DNA of 64,000 nt from Nonomuraea turcica (GTDB taxonomy: Bacteria; Actinomycetota; Actinomycetes; Streptosporangiales; Streptosporangiaceae), in contig NZ_JAUZQF010000026.1 of the NCBI RefSeq assembly GCF_030718205.1, positions 1 to 64,000 on the forward strand, written 5' to 3'. Below are positions 32,806 through 41,238 of the stretch, piece by piece; the stretch's first letter is position 1; each line of letters opens with the position of its first letter. The notes under the pieces are model-generated. The model was not told the origin of the DNA. It made no database searches and saw only the letters and a list, made by a program, of their open reading frames with translations. A program made the translations under genes and the position numbers.

Positions 32806-34646
32806 GTGCGGTAAAGCTCCTCGTAGCGGCCGCCGACAGCGAGCAGCTCGGCGTGTGTGCCGCGCTCCACCACGCGGCCGTCCTCGATCACCAGGATGAG
32901 ATCGGCGGCGCGGATCGTGGAGAGCCGGTGCGCGATCACCACGGCGGTCCGGCCCGCGAGCGCCTCGCCGAGCGCCGCCTGCACGGCCGCCTCCGAGGTC
33001 GAGTCGAGCGCCGCCGTGGCCTCGTCCAGGATGACCACCCTGGGCCTGGCCAGCAGCAGCCGGGCGATCGTGAGCCGCTGGCGCTCGCCGCCCGACAGGC
33101 GGTAACCGCGCTCGCCGACCACGGTGTCGAGCCCGTCGGGCAACGACTCGATCAGGGTCGCCAGCCTGGCCCTGGTGAGCGCGTCCCAGATCTCGTCCTC
33201 GGTCGCCTCCGGCCGGGCCAGCAGCAGGTTGGCCCGGATCGTTTCGTGGAACAGGTGACCGTCCTGGGTGACCATGCCGAGCGTGTCGCGGATGGCGTCG
33301 AAGGTCAGGTCGCGCACGTCCACGCCGCCGAGCCGGACCGCGCCGGAGTCGACGTCGTACAGCCGAGGCAGGAGCTGGGCGATCGTGGACTTGCCCGCGC
33401 CCGACGAGCCGACCAGCGCCACCATCTGGCCGGGCTCGGCCCGGAACGAGACGCCGTGCAGCACCTCGACGCCGCCGCGCGTGTCGAGCGCGGCCACCTC
33501 CTCCAGCGAGGCGAGCGAGACCTTGTCGGCCGACGGGTACGCGAACCGCACGTCCTCGAACTCGACCGCGACCGGCCCGTCAGGCACCTGCCCGGCGTCC
33601 GGCTTCTCCTGGATGAGCGGCTTCAGGTCGAGCACCTCGAAGACCCGCTCGAAGCTGACGACCGCGCTCATGATGTCCACGCGGGCGCTGGCCAGCGCGG
33701 TCAGCGGGGCGTACAGGCGGGTGAGCAGCATGGCCATCGCCACGAGCGCGCCCGGCGCCAGCTGGGCACGCAGGGCGTAGAAGCCGCCGAGCCCGTACAC
33801 CAGGGCCAGGGCCAGCGCCGAGACCAGGGTCAGCGCGGTGACGAAGGCCGACTGGGTCATGGCGGAGCGCACGCCGATGTCCCGCACCCGCCTGGCCCGG
33901 CTCGCGAACTCGGCCGACTCGTGCGCGGGCCGGCCGAACAACTTCACCAGCGTCGCGCCCGGCGCGGAGAACCGCTCGGTCATCTGGGTGCCCATGGCCG
34001 CGTTGTGGTCGGCGGCCTCCCGGCGCAACCGGGCGATCCTGGTGCCCATCCGCCGGGCGGGCAGCACGAAGATCGGCAAGAGCAGCAGCGCGAGCAGAGT
34101 GATCTGCCAGGAGATGCTGATCATCGCCGTGAGCGTCAACGCGAGCGTCACGAGGTTGCCGACCACGCCGGACAGGGTGTCGGTGAACGCCCGCTGCGCC
34201 CCGATCACGTCGTTGTTGAGGCGGCTCACCAGCGCGCCGGTGCGGGTCCTGGTGAAGAACGCGATCGGCATGCGCTGCACGTGGTCGAAGACGGCCGTAC
34301 GCAGGTCCAGGATCAGACTCTCACCGAGTCCCGCGGACAACCACCTGTTGATCAGCCCGAGCCCCGCCTCGGCGACGGCCAGGCCCGCGATCGCCAGGGC
34401 CACCATGACGACCACGTCCAGTGGCTCCGCATTGAAGATCGCGTCAACCACACGGCCGGCGAGCAGCGGAGAGGCCACCGCCAGACCTGCCATCACCACG
34501 CTGAGCACCATGAACAGCGCCAGTCTCCGGCGGTGCGGGCGGGCGAAGCCGCCGATGCGCCGAAGCGTCGCCCTGGACAGGGGGCGACGCTCCGGCCGGT
34601 TGTTCATCGAATACAGCTGGTGCCAAGCGGTCATTTCCATGCTCAT
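32766..34646 (-). CDS. ABC exporter, fused membrane and ATPase domains
   Basis: A 626-aa half-transporter of the MsbA/MDR type. Six membrane helices lie within about residues 40-340, and the nucleotide-binding domain within 370-615. Walker A is GSSGAGKST, the signature LSGGERQR, Walker B RVVILDEATAALD and the switch IAHRLST, all intact, so it should work as a homodimer. The ATG at 34646 lies 8 nt after the -10 of a SoxR-type promoter. In Streptomyces coelicolor an ABC transporter belongs to the SoxR regulon, which supports a role in exporting redox-active compounds. Other in-frame ATGs lie 2, 4 and 14 codons further on. Confidence 0.9.
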   Translation of the reverse strand: MSMEMTAWHQLYSMNNRPERRPLSRATLRRIGGFARPHRRRLALFMVLSVVMAGLAVASPLLAGRVVDAIFNAEPLDVVVMVALAIAGLAVAEAGLGLINRWLSAGLGESLILDLRTAVFDHVQRMPIAFFTRTRTGALVSRLNNDVIGAQRAFTDTLSGVVGNLVTLALTLTAMISISWQITLLALLLLPIFVLPARRMGTRIARLRREAADHNAAMGTQMTERFSAPGATLVKLFGRPAHESAEFASRARRVRDIGVRSAMTQSAFVTALTLVSALALALVYGLGGFYALRAQLAPGALVAMAMLLTRLYAPLTALASARVDIMSAVVSFERVFEVLDLKPLIQEKPDAGQVPDGPVAVEFEDVRFAYPSADKVSLASLEEVAALDTRGGVEVLHGVSFRAEPGQMVALVGSSGAGKSTIAQLLPRLYDVDSGAVRLGGVDVRDLTFDAIRDTLGMVTQDGHLFHETIRANLLLARPEATEDEIWDALTRARLATLIESLPDGLDTVVGERGYRLSGGERQRLTIARLLLARPRVVILDEATAALDSTSEAAVQAALGEALAGRTAVVIAHRLSTIRAADLILVIEDGRVVERGTHAELLAVGGRYEELYRTQFEDPTVTEAAA

Positions 34647-34654
34647 GGCATGGA

Positions 34655-34685
34655 ACGCTACTTCCTCAAGTTAAGTTGAGGTCAA
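34655..34685 (-). promoter_or_regulatory. SoxR-type promoter with sox box and 19-bp spacer
   Basis: On the minus strand: -35 TTGACC (34680-34685), a 19-nt spacer and -10 TAGCGT (34655-34660). An 18-bp near-palindrome fills the spacer; on the plus strand it reads CCTCAAGTTAAGTTGAGG (34664-34681) and differs from the E. coli sox box CCTCAAGTTAACTTGAGG at one position. The over-long spacer is diagnostic of MerR-family activators. The -35 lies within the stop codon region of the upstream phoX gene. No soxR gene is in the window. Confidence 0.85.
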
Positions 34686-36745
34686 GCGCCGATCTTCTTG
34701 CCCTTGCTGTGCCAGACCACGGCGACCGAGGGGCGCGGCTGGCTGCCGCCTCCGTCGGGCCAGTGGCTGCTCGGCTGCTCCGGGGTGGCGTCGTCGGTCT
34801 CGCCCGGGTGCTGCACGGCCACGAACACGCTGCGCTGGTCCTGGGTGATCAGCGGGCCGCAGGTCTCGGCGCCGACGGGGACCGTGAGGAACTGGCGCAG
34901 GTAGCCGCGCTCCTTGCCGCGGACGGGCATCACGAACAGGCCGTCGTTGGTGCCGAGCGCGTTGCCGTCCGTGGAGATCCACAGGTTGCCGTCGCGGTCG
35001 AACGCCAGGTTGTCCGGGCACGAGATCGGCGAGACCTTCGACTTGTCGAAGCCGGCGAAGTACGTCGCGGCGTCGTTCGGGTCACCGCAGACCAGCGGCA
35101 GCGACCAGGCGAACTTCGTCGCGGCCGCGTCGTTGCGCTGCTCGACGATCTCCAGCACGTGGCCGTGCTTGTTGGAGGGACGCGGGTTGGCCTCGTCCAC
35201 CTGGACCGCGGTGCGGTTGCTGTTGTTGGTCAGCGCCACGTAGATGGCACCGGTGACCGGGTTGCGCTCGACGTCCTCCGGGCGGTCCATCTTGGTCGCG
35301 CCCACCTTGTCGGCGGCCACGCGGGTGTAGACCAGGACCTGCTCGGCGGTCATGCCGTCCACGAACGACTTCTTGCCCGAGACCAGCGGGATCCACTCGC
35401 CGGAGCCGTCGAACAGGCCGTCGGCGGGCAGCTTGCCGGTGCCGTCGATCTCGGACGCCGGGCTGTCGCCGGTGAACTTGGCCACGTAGAGAGTGCCCTC
35501 GTCCAGCAGCGTCCGGTTGTGCCGCTCGTTTCCGGGGATGTAGCGGTCCTTGGAGACGAACTTGTAGACGTACTCGAAGCGCGCGTCGTCACCCATGTAC
35601 GCGACCAGGCGGCCGTCCCTGGCGATCGACGTGGTCGCGGCCTCGTGCTTGAAGCGGCCGAGCGCGGTGCGCTTGATCGGCGTGGAGTCGGGATCGAACG
35701 GGTCGATCTCCACGATCCAGCCGAACCTGTTGGCCTCGTGGGGGTGCTTGGCCAGGTCGAAGCGCTCCTCGACACGGTCGAACCTGCGGCTGCTCGACGG
35801 GGTGCCGTTGGTGAGCGTGTAGCGAGTGGCGTACTGCTTCTGCTCCGCAGGCACCTTGTCGGCGTTGACGAAGTACTGGTCGAAGTTCTCCTCGGCGGTC
35901 AGCACCGTGCCCCACGGGGTGGTGCCGCCCGCGCAGTTGTTGAGCATGCCGACCGGCTTGAGACCCTGGGGGTCGGCGGCCGTCTTGAGCAGGTCGCTGC
36001 CGGCGGCCGGACCGCTGAACTTCATGGGGGTCTGAGCGGTGATGCGCCGGTTGTAGCGGCGACGACCGCTGGTGACCAGCTTCCATTGGCCGCTGCCCTC
36101 GCGGGCGATCTCCACGATCGAGCCGCCGTGCGCGGCCAGCCCGATCTTGATCTGCTCCTCGGTCGCGGTGGCCCCGCCCGTGTAGCCGCGGAACATCAGC
36201 GTCTCGTCGCTGTACTCGTGGTTCACCCAGAGCAGCCCACGGTCGCGGCCCATCGGGAACAGCGTCACGAAGTCGCAGTTGTAGCCGAACTGCTTGTTCT
36301 GGGCCTCGGCGGTCTGCTTCTCGTAGTCGAAGGCCGGCGCGCCGGGCAGCACCGGGTCGCCCCAGCGCACCACAACAGAGGAGCTGTAGCCGTCCGGGAC
36401 GGTCAGCGCGTCTTCTTTGTTCGGCGCCACAGGGGTGAAACGCAGGTCGCTCCCAGACCAGCCGCGATCGGTTGCGGCCGCCTCGGGGTCGGCGGCGAGC
36501 GCCGGGGCCGCCCCGGCCACGCCCACGCCCGCCACCAGAGCGCCCAGGGCGCCGGCGCGCAGCACGCCGCGGCGCGACAGCGCCTCCTTCACCACATCGC
36601 CGAAGTACGCGTTGTCAGAGGTGTTGCCGTCCTCGTGCGCGCACGCGTTGCCGCAGCGGAACTGACAGGTCAGCGCAGATCGGCCACCTTTGTGCGGGGT
36701 GGATAGCAGCGGCAGCAGCCGCCGGCCTCCCATGAGGTTCGCCAC
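34682..36745 (-). CDS. phoX: Tat-exported PhoX-family alkaline phosphatase
   Basis: A 687-aa PhoX (DUF839) protein. The N-terminus has the Cys-rich block CQFRCGNACAHEDGN and a twin-arginine signal SRRGVLRAGALGALVAG (Arg58, Arg59) with cleavage near ALA-AD (residue 84). The mature beta-propeller contains GLLWVNHEYSDE, NNCAGGTTPWGTVLTAEENF and RPEDVERNP, typical of PhoX phosphatases, which use Ca and Fe and are secreted by Tat to scavenge phosphate. GTG start with GGAGGA 3-4 nt upstream (tight); ATG 12 nt later is an alternative. No PHO box was recognised upstream. Confidence 0.9.
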   Translation of the reverse strand: MANLMGGRRLLPLLSTPHKGGRSALTCQFRCGNACAHEDGNTSDNAYFGDVVKEALSRRGVLRAGALGALVAGVGVAGAAPALAADPEAAATDRGWSGSDLRFTPVAPNKEDALTVPDGYSSSVVVRWGDPVLPGAPAFDYEKQTAEAQNKQFGYNCDFVTLFPMGRDRGLLWVNHEYSDETLMFRGYTGGATATEEQIKIGLAAHGGSIVEIAREGSGQWKLVTSGRRRYNRRITAQTPMKFSGPAAGSDLLKTAADPQGLKPVGMLNNCAGGTTPWGTVLTAEENFDQYFVNADKVPAEQKQYATRYTLTNGTPSSSRRFDRVEERFDLAKHPHEANRFGWIVEIDPFDPDSTPIKRTALGRFKHEAATTSIARDGRLVAYMGDDARFEYVYKFVSKDRYIPGNERHNRTLLDEGTLYVAKFTGDSPASEIDGTGKLPADGLFDGSGEWIPLVSGKKSFVDGMTAEQVLVYTRVAADKVGATKMDRPEDVERNPVTGAIYVALTNNSNRTAVQVDEANPRPSNKHGHVLEIVEQRNDAAATKFAWSLPLVCGDPNDAATYFAGFDKSKVSPISCPDNLAFDRDGNLWISTDGNALGTNDGLFVMPVRGKERGYLRQFLTVPVGAETCGPLITQDQRSVFVAVQHPGETDDATPEQPSSHWPDGGGSQPRPSVAVVWHSKGKKIGA

Positions 36746-36859
36746 AGGTCCTCCAGATAAGTGCGCGGTTGTACGGCGGGGACGCTACGGCCACCGCTGA
36801 AACCGTAGGTGAACGAAGACCTCCGTCTCGATGAACGCTTCCCGGGAGACAATAGTGGG

Positions 36860-37300
36860 GTGCCGGCACGCAAAATAGAGCCAGAACGGCTGAAATCAGC
36901 CCTCGATGACCAGTTGATCGCCCTCGACGAACCTTCCTACGACGGGCCCGCGTCCGCCCTGCCCGACGCGCTCGTCGCCGCGGTGCTGGCCGCCTACGAC
37001 CGGGGGCTGCGGCCGGAGCGTGACGCGGCCAGGCACGCGGTGCGTTACCTGCTCGACAAGCTGGCCGCCGCCGCGCCCGGCAGGACCGTCGAGATCCGCG
37101 TCCCGCCGTACGCCGCCGTCCAGGCCATCGCCGGCCCTCGGCACACGCGGGGCACGCCGCCGAACGTGGTCGAGACCGACGGGCGGACCTGGATCGAGCT
37201 CGCGCTGGGCCGGCTGACATGGGAGGAGGCCATGGCGAAAGGCGCGATCTCCGCCAGCGGATCACGCGCCGATCTGTCAGAGCACCTGCCGCTGCGCTAG
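36860..37300 (+). CDS. sterol-carrier-family (bacterial SCP orthologue) protein
   Basis: A 146-aa protein. Residues 75-140 contain RTVEIRVPPYAAVQAI, HTRGTPPNVVETDGRTWIELALGRLTWEEA, the signature of the actinobacterial SCP orthologue domain related to mycothiol-dependent and sterol-carrier folds. A similar gene lies near purF in many actinomycetes. Function is unknown. The GTG was chosen because it begins the conserved PARKIEPERLKSAL block and lies 6 nt after GACAAT (36848-36853); a frame 17 codons longer is possible. Its TAG stop lies in CTAG shared with the convergent gene's stop. Confidence 0.75.
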   Translation: MPARKIEPERLKSALDDQLIALDEPSYDGPASALPDALVAAVLAAYDRGLRPERDAARHAVRYLLDKLAAAAPGRTVEIRVPPYAAVQAIAGPRHTRGTPPNVVETDGRTWIELALGRLTWEEAMAKGAISASGSRADLSEHLPLR

Positions 37301-38292
37301 CGGCCGGCCCCGCTCATCCAGGGGAACCTCTCCTCGAAGCAGCGGTCGACCTGATCGCTGGGGAGGTAGGCGCATTGCTGGACCACGTTCCAGAACCAGA
37401 GGGCCACGATCGAGAAGAGCACCAGGGACAGGACGCTGATCACGATGCCGGCGATGGCGCGGCCCCTGCCCGCGTGCCTGGCCAGTGCCACGCACCCGAA
37501 GACGATCGACAGGATCGCGGTGATCAAGCCGGTGAAGCAGACGAACACCAGGAAAGGGCTCGCCACGCCGAGCACCAGCGCGGCCGTGGCCAGGCCCTGG
37601 CCGGTCCTGTCCTGCTGCTCGGGCTGCGGGTAGGGAGGGCCCGGGTGGCCGTACGGGGCTCCGGGCGGGGGCGGCCCGTAACCCGGCGGGCCGCCGTACG
37701 GGCTGGACGGGATGGTGCCGGGGACGCTGGGCGGCTGCTCCGGTGGGCCTGCGGCGTACTGGCCGTACGGGCTGACGGGTGGCTGGCCGCTCTGGGCCCC
37801 CTGCTCGTACCGGGACGGCGCCGGCCTGCTCGGCGGCTCCTCCTCCCGTGGCGCGCCTTCCCAGCCGGGATACCGCGGCGTGGCGCCAGGAATCGGGTAC
37901 GCCTGGGTCGTCTCGGCGTCGCCGACCGACGGCTCCGGGGTCTCGGGCGCGGTGGGCAGGTCGGGGTGCGTGGGCTCGACCGGCCGCGGCTCATGCGTGG
38001 GCTCGGCCGGCCGCGGCTCGTGCGTGGGCGGCACGTCAGGCGGCGGCACCACGGGTGGCGCCGGCGCGATCGGCTCCTCGTCCTCGCGGGCCGGCGGCTC
38101 CGGCTCCGCCTCAGGCTCGTAGGGCCTGGGCTCGTAGGGCCCAGGCGTGGGCGGGCGCTCCTCCTGCCCTGGCCGCTCGTTCTCCTCGGCGCCCTCGCGC
38201 CACCACTCGGGCGCGTGCTCACCCTCTTCCGGACGGTCCTCGCGTGGGTCCTTCCCCTGGCGCGGCTCGTTCGGATCCCCAGATGTGGTCAC
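37297..38292 (-). CDS. proline-rich DUF4190 membrane protein
   Basis: A 331-aa protein. Residues 1-230 are low-complexity, Pro/Glu-rich with repeats such as THEPRPAEP and GPYEPRPYEP, then a PYGGPPGYGPPPPGAPYG segment. Two membrane helices follow (about 236-262 and 275-298) with GLATAALVLGVASPFLVF, the DUF4190 pattern, then a short tail with two Cys. Probably a cell-surface or septal membrane protein with a disordered cytoplasmic arm. GTG start with GGGAGA 7 nt upstream. The stop codon shares CTAG with the convergent gene. Confidence 0.8.
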   Translation of the reverse strand: MTTSGDPNEPRQGKDPREDRPEEGEHAPEWWREGAEENERPGQEERPPTPGPYEPRPYEPEAEPEPPAREDEEPIAPAPPVVPPPDVPPTHEPRPAEPTHEPRPVEPTHPDLPTAPETPEPSVGDAETTQAYPIPGATPRYPGWEGAPREEEPPSRPAPSRYEQGAQSGQPPVSPYGQYAAGPPEQPPSVPGTIPSSPYGGPPGYGPPPPGAPYGHPGPPYPQPEQQDRTGQGLATAALVLGVASPFLVFVCFTGLITAILSIVFGCVALARHAGRGRAIAGIVISVLSLVLFSIVALWFWNVVQQCAYLPSDQVDRCFEERFPWMSGAGR

Positions 38293-38434
38293 GTCTGCGT
38301 CTCCCGACGGGTTTGCATGCCGGATACTTCACCCTTTCGCGGAGGGCGTCGGCTAAACCACATGACACGGTAAGAGGCCGCCCATACTTGGGTCTCCATG
38401 CACCAAAGCGGCAGGCGACGGGCAAGATGAGGGC

Positions 38435-38842
38435 ATGCTGGACGAGACCCTGTCGTACGCATTGATCAAGCTCATGAAGGCGCAGCGCAACCAGCTGGCC
38501 GCGGCCCTGGCGCCGCTCGGCCTCCACGTGGGACAGGAGATGCTGCTCAACCAGCTGTGGCGCGAGGACGCGCTGACGCAGGGCGAGCTCATCGCCAGGC
38601 TGGGCGTCGAGCCGCCGACCGTGACGAAGACCCTGCAGCGGCTGGAGCGGGCCGGCTTCGTCTATCGGGCGCCCGATCCTGACCGGCCGCGGGTGGGCCG
38701 CGTGCACCTCACCGACGCGGGCAAGGCGCTGCGCGAGCCGGTCGAGGAGATCTGGACCAAGATGGACGAGAACCTCCTGCGCGGCCTGGCCGACGCCGAA
38801 CGCGATCTGCTCACCCGCCTCGTCCGCGCCAAGCGCCTCTAG
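38435..38842 (+). CDS. MarR-family transcriptional regulator
   Basis: A 135-aa MarR protein with the winged helix LTQGELIARLGVEPPTVTKTLQRLERAGFVYRAPDPDRPR. No sensing cysteine is present, so it should respond to a small ligand. The ATG lies 6 nt after CAAGAT (38423-38428) without a ribosome site, suggesting a leaderless mRNA. It is 96 nt upstream of an SDR gene whose promoter region holds two adjacent palindromes, so it probably represses that gene. Confidence 0.87.
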   Translation: MLDETLSYALIKLMKAQRNQLAAALAPLGLHVGQEMLLNQLWREDALTQGELIARLGVEPPTVTKTLQRLERAGFVYRAPDPDRPRVGRVHLTDAGKALREPVEEIWTKMDENLLRGLADAERDLLTRLVRAKRL

Positions 38843-38890
38843 TCCTTTCACTTCCAGCGAACGGCCCTTGCGTGGCCACCACACTTCGAG

Positions 38891-38914
38891 TTAGCTGGCT
38901 AATTAGTCGGCTAA
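38891..38914. promoter_or_regulatory. two adjacent MarR-type palindromes upstream of SDR
   Basis: TTAGCTGGCTAA (38891-38902) is followed immediately by TTAGTCGGCTAA (38903-38914). Both have TTAG/CTAA arms and stand 25 bp upstream of the SDR start codon. The adjacent MarR gene is the natural candidate to bind. Confidence 0.65.
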
Positions 38915-38938
38915 TCTCACTTTTGAGGGGAAATTTAC

Positions 38939-39685
38939 ATGCATGTGCTCATCACCGGTGGTTCGTCGGGCGTCGGCGCCGCGACCGCGCTCGCGTACGC
39001 CCAATCAGGCGCGCGCGTCACGATCACCTACAAGTCCGGCGCGGATCGGGCGGCCGAGATCGTCAAGCGGATCGAGGCGGAAGGCGGCGAGGCGGCGGCC
39101 GTCCACCTGGATCTGGAGGACCACACGACGATCGCGCCCGCCGTCGCCCAGGCCGGCCCGGTGGACGCGCTCATCGCGAACGCCGTGCGCTGGGGCACGA
39201 TCATGCCCAACAGCATTCCTTTCGAGGACGTGCCCGCCGCGGAGTGGACGGCCGCCCTGCACGCCAACGTCGTCGGCAACGCCCTGCTCGCCCAGGCCGT
39301 GCTGCCCGAGATGAGGCGGCGCGGGTTCGGCAGGATCGTGTTCGTGTCGTCCGGGGCGGCCGAGGAGGGACTGCCGGGTCCCGGCCCGTACGGCACCGCG
39401 AAGATGGCCCTGCACGGCATGGCCCGCGCCCTGGCCTGGGAGGCCGGCAGGGACGGCATCCTGGTGAACGTGGTCGTCGCCGGCCTCACGATCACCGGCG
39501 TCTCCCGCCCCATCCCGCAATCGGCCCTGGACCAGATCGCCGCCCGCACGCCCAGCCGCCGCCTGTCGACGGCCGACGACCTGGCCGCGCTGATCGTCTT
39601 CCTCGGCTCCGCCGCCAACCGCAACGTCACCGGGGAGTTCGTCCGTGACGGATCCAATGCGGGCAGGTCATCCCACGCGCTGTGA
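38939..39685 (+). CDS. short-chain dehydrogenase/reductase
   Basis: A 248-aa classical SDR. The cofactor loop is TGGSSGVGAA (Thr6 to Ala15); the Ser-Tyr-Lys triad lies in FVSSGAAEEG and PYGTAKMAL. Thr and Lys after strand 2 (TYKSGADRA) suggest NADP(H). The substrate is unknown. GAGGGG lies 8 nt before the ATG. Probably under control of the MarR gene upstream. The stop is 49 nt before the purF start. Confidence 0.88.
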   Translation: MHVLITGGSSGVGAATALAYAQSGARVTITYKSGADRAAEIVKRIEAEGGEAAAVHLDLEDHTTIAPAVAQAGPVDALIANAVRWGTIMPNSIPFEDVPAAEWTAALHANVVGNALLAQAVLPEMRRRGFGRIVFVSSGAAEEGLPGPGPYGTAKMALHGMARALAWEAGRDGILVNVVVAGLTITGVSRPIPQSALDQIAARTPSRRLSTADDLAALIVFLGSAANRNVTGEFVRDGSNAGRSSHAL

Positions 39686-39734
39686 TATCGACCCGGGGTG
39701 CGAGCACGGATTCGGTCAACCTAGACTGAGGCAT

Positions 39735-41171
39735 GTGCTGAAGGGCGACGGCCGACTCGGCCATGACCTGGACCTCGATGACCGCGCTCCTAAAGACGCC
39801 TGTGGCGTCTTCGGCGTCTGGGCTCCGGGCGAGGAAGTCTCAAAACTGACCTACTACGGGCTGTACGCGTTGCAGCACCGCGGCCAGGAGTCCGCGGGCA
39901 TCGCAGTCAGTGAGGGCAGCCGCATTCTCGTTTACAAGGACATGGGCCTGGTGGCTCAGGTCTTCGACGAGTCTGTGCTGGGCACCCTCCGCGGTCACCT
40001 GGCCATCGGCCACTGCCGCTATTCCACGACCGGATCGAGTGTGTGGGAGAACGCGCAGCCCACGCTGAGCTCCACCGACGTCGGTGGCCTCGCGCTCGCG
40101 CACAACGGCAACCTGATCAACACTCCGGAGCTGGCCCAGCGCCTGACTCCGGGGTCCACCAGGGCCACCACCGACACCGAGGTCCTGACCACGCTGCTGG
40201 CCCAGGACCGCACCCGCTCCGTCGAGGACGCGGCCGCCGAGCTGCTTCCGCAGGTCAAGGGCGCCTACTCGCTGGTGTTCATGGACGAGAAGACGCTCTA
40301 CGCGGCCCGCGATCCGCAGGGCATCCGCCCGATGGTGCTCGGCCGTCTCGAGCGCGGCTGGGTGGTGGCCTCGGAGACGGCCGCGCTCGACATCGTGGGC
40401 GCCACGTTCGTCCGCGAGATCGAGCCGGGCGAGCTGCTCACCATCGACGAGCGCGGCGTGCGGTCGCGCCGCTTCGCGCTGGCCGAGCCGAAGGGCTGCC
40501 TGTTCGAATACGTCTACCTCGCCCGCCCCGACACCACCATCGCGGGACGCGGCGTGCAGGTCACCCGGGTCGAGGTGGGCCGCGTGCTGGCCCGCGAGCA
40601 TCCCGTGGAGGCCGACCTGGTCATCCCCACGCCGGAGTCCGGCACCCCGGCCGCCGTGGGTTACGCCCAGGAGAGCGGGATCCCCTACGGGCAGGGCCTG
40701 GTCAAAAACTCCTACGTGGGCCGCACCTTCATCCAGCCCTCCCAGACCATCCGCCAGCTCGGCATCCGGCTCAAGCTCAACCCACTGCGCGAGGTCGTCG
40801 AGGGCAAGCGGCTGGTGGTCGTGGACGACTCGATCGTGCGGGGCAACACCCAGCGCGCCATCGTCAAGATGTTGCGCGAGGCGGGGGCGCGTGAGGTGCA
40901 CGTACGCATCTCCTCGCCGCCCGTGGCCTGGCCGTGCTTCTACGGCATCGACTTCGCCACCAGGGCCGAGCTGATCGCGGGCTCGCTGACCGTGGAGGAG
41001 ATTCGGGCCTCGCTCGGCGCCGACTCCCTCGGCTACATCTCCCTGGAGGGCCTCACCAAGGCCACCACGATTCCGGCCGACCGCCTCTGCCGGGCCTGTT
41101 TCGACGGCTCGTACCCGATCCCCATCGACCAGGACAACGTGGGCAAGTTCGTGTTGGAGACGAAGGCGTGA
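39735..41171 (+). CDS. purF: amidophosphoribosyltransferase PurF
   Basis: A 478-aa enzyme for the first committed step of purine synthesis, making phosphoribosylamine from PRPP and glutamine. The N-terminal nucleophile would be Cys23 in DACGVFGVW after processing of a 22-residue propeptide. Cys residues in PKGCLFEYV, AWPCFYG and RLCRACFD match the Bacillus-type 4Fe-4S ligands. The PRPP loop is VVVDDSIVRGNT. A GTG 7 nt after TAGACT (39722-39727) was chosen as start (leaderless); a frame 30 codons longer would overlap the SDR gene and was rejected. purM follows after 67 nt. Confidence 0.95.
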   Translation: MLKGDGRLGHDLDLDDRAPKDACGVFGVWAPGEEVSKLTYYGLYALQHRGQESAGIAVSEGSRILVYKDMGLVAQVFDESVLGTLRGHLAIGHCRYSTTGSSVWENAQPTLSSTDVGGLALAHNGNLINTPELAQRLTPGSTRATTDTEVLTTLLAQDRTRSVEDAAAELLPQVKGAYSLVFMDEKTLYAARDPQGIRPMVLGRLERGWVVASETAALDIVGATFVREIEPGELLTIDERGVRSRRFALAEPKGCLFEYVYLARPDTTIAGRGVQVTRVEVGRVLAREHPVEADLVIPTPESGTPAAVGYAQESGIPYGQGLVKNSYVGRTFIQPSQTIRQLGIRLKLNPLREVVEGKRLVVVDDSIVRGNTQRAIVKMLREAGAREVHVRISSPPVAWPCFYGIDFATRAELIAGSLTVEEIRASLGADSLGYISLEGLTKATTIPADRLCRACFDGSYPIPIDQDNVGKFVLETKA

Positions 41172-41187
41172 GCGAGCGTAGCGAGCG
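41172..41187. repeat. GCGAGCG-TA-GCGAGCG short repeat between purF and purM
   Basis: Two GCGAGCG copies separated by TA, directly after the purF stop, continuing GAACCATGG. Similar short GAGCGAGCG-type elements are scattered between genes in several actinobacterial genomes. It appears once in this window. Confidence 0.5.
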
Positions 41188-41238
41188 AACCATGGACACA
41201 GCAGTACAAGTGCTCACGCTGCCGACGAAGGAGGCTGC

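Noticed and set aside
39645..39734. Upstream extension of purF
   Set aside because: Would overlap the SDR gene; a GTG 7 nt after TAGACT fits better and leaves a plausible propeptide.
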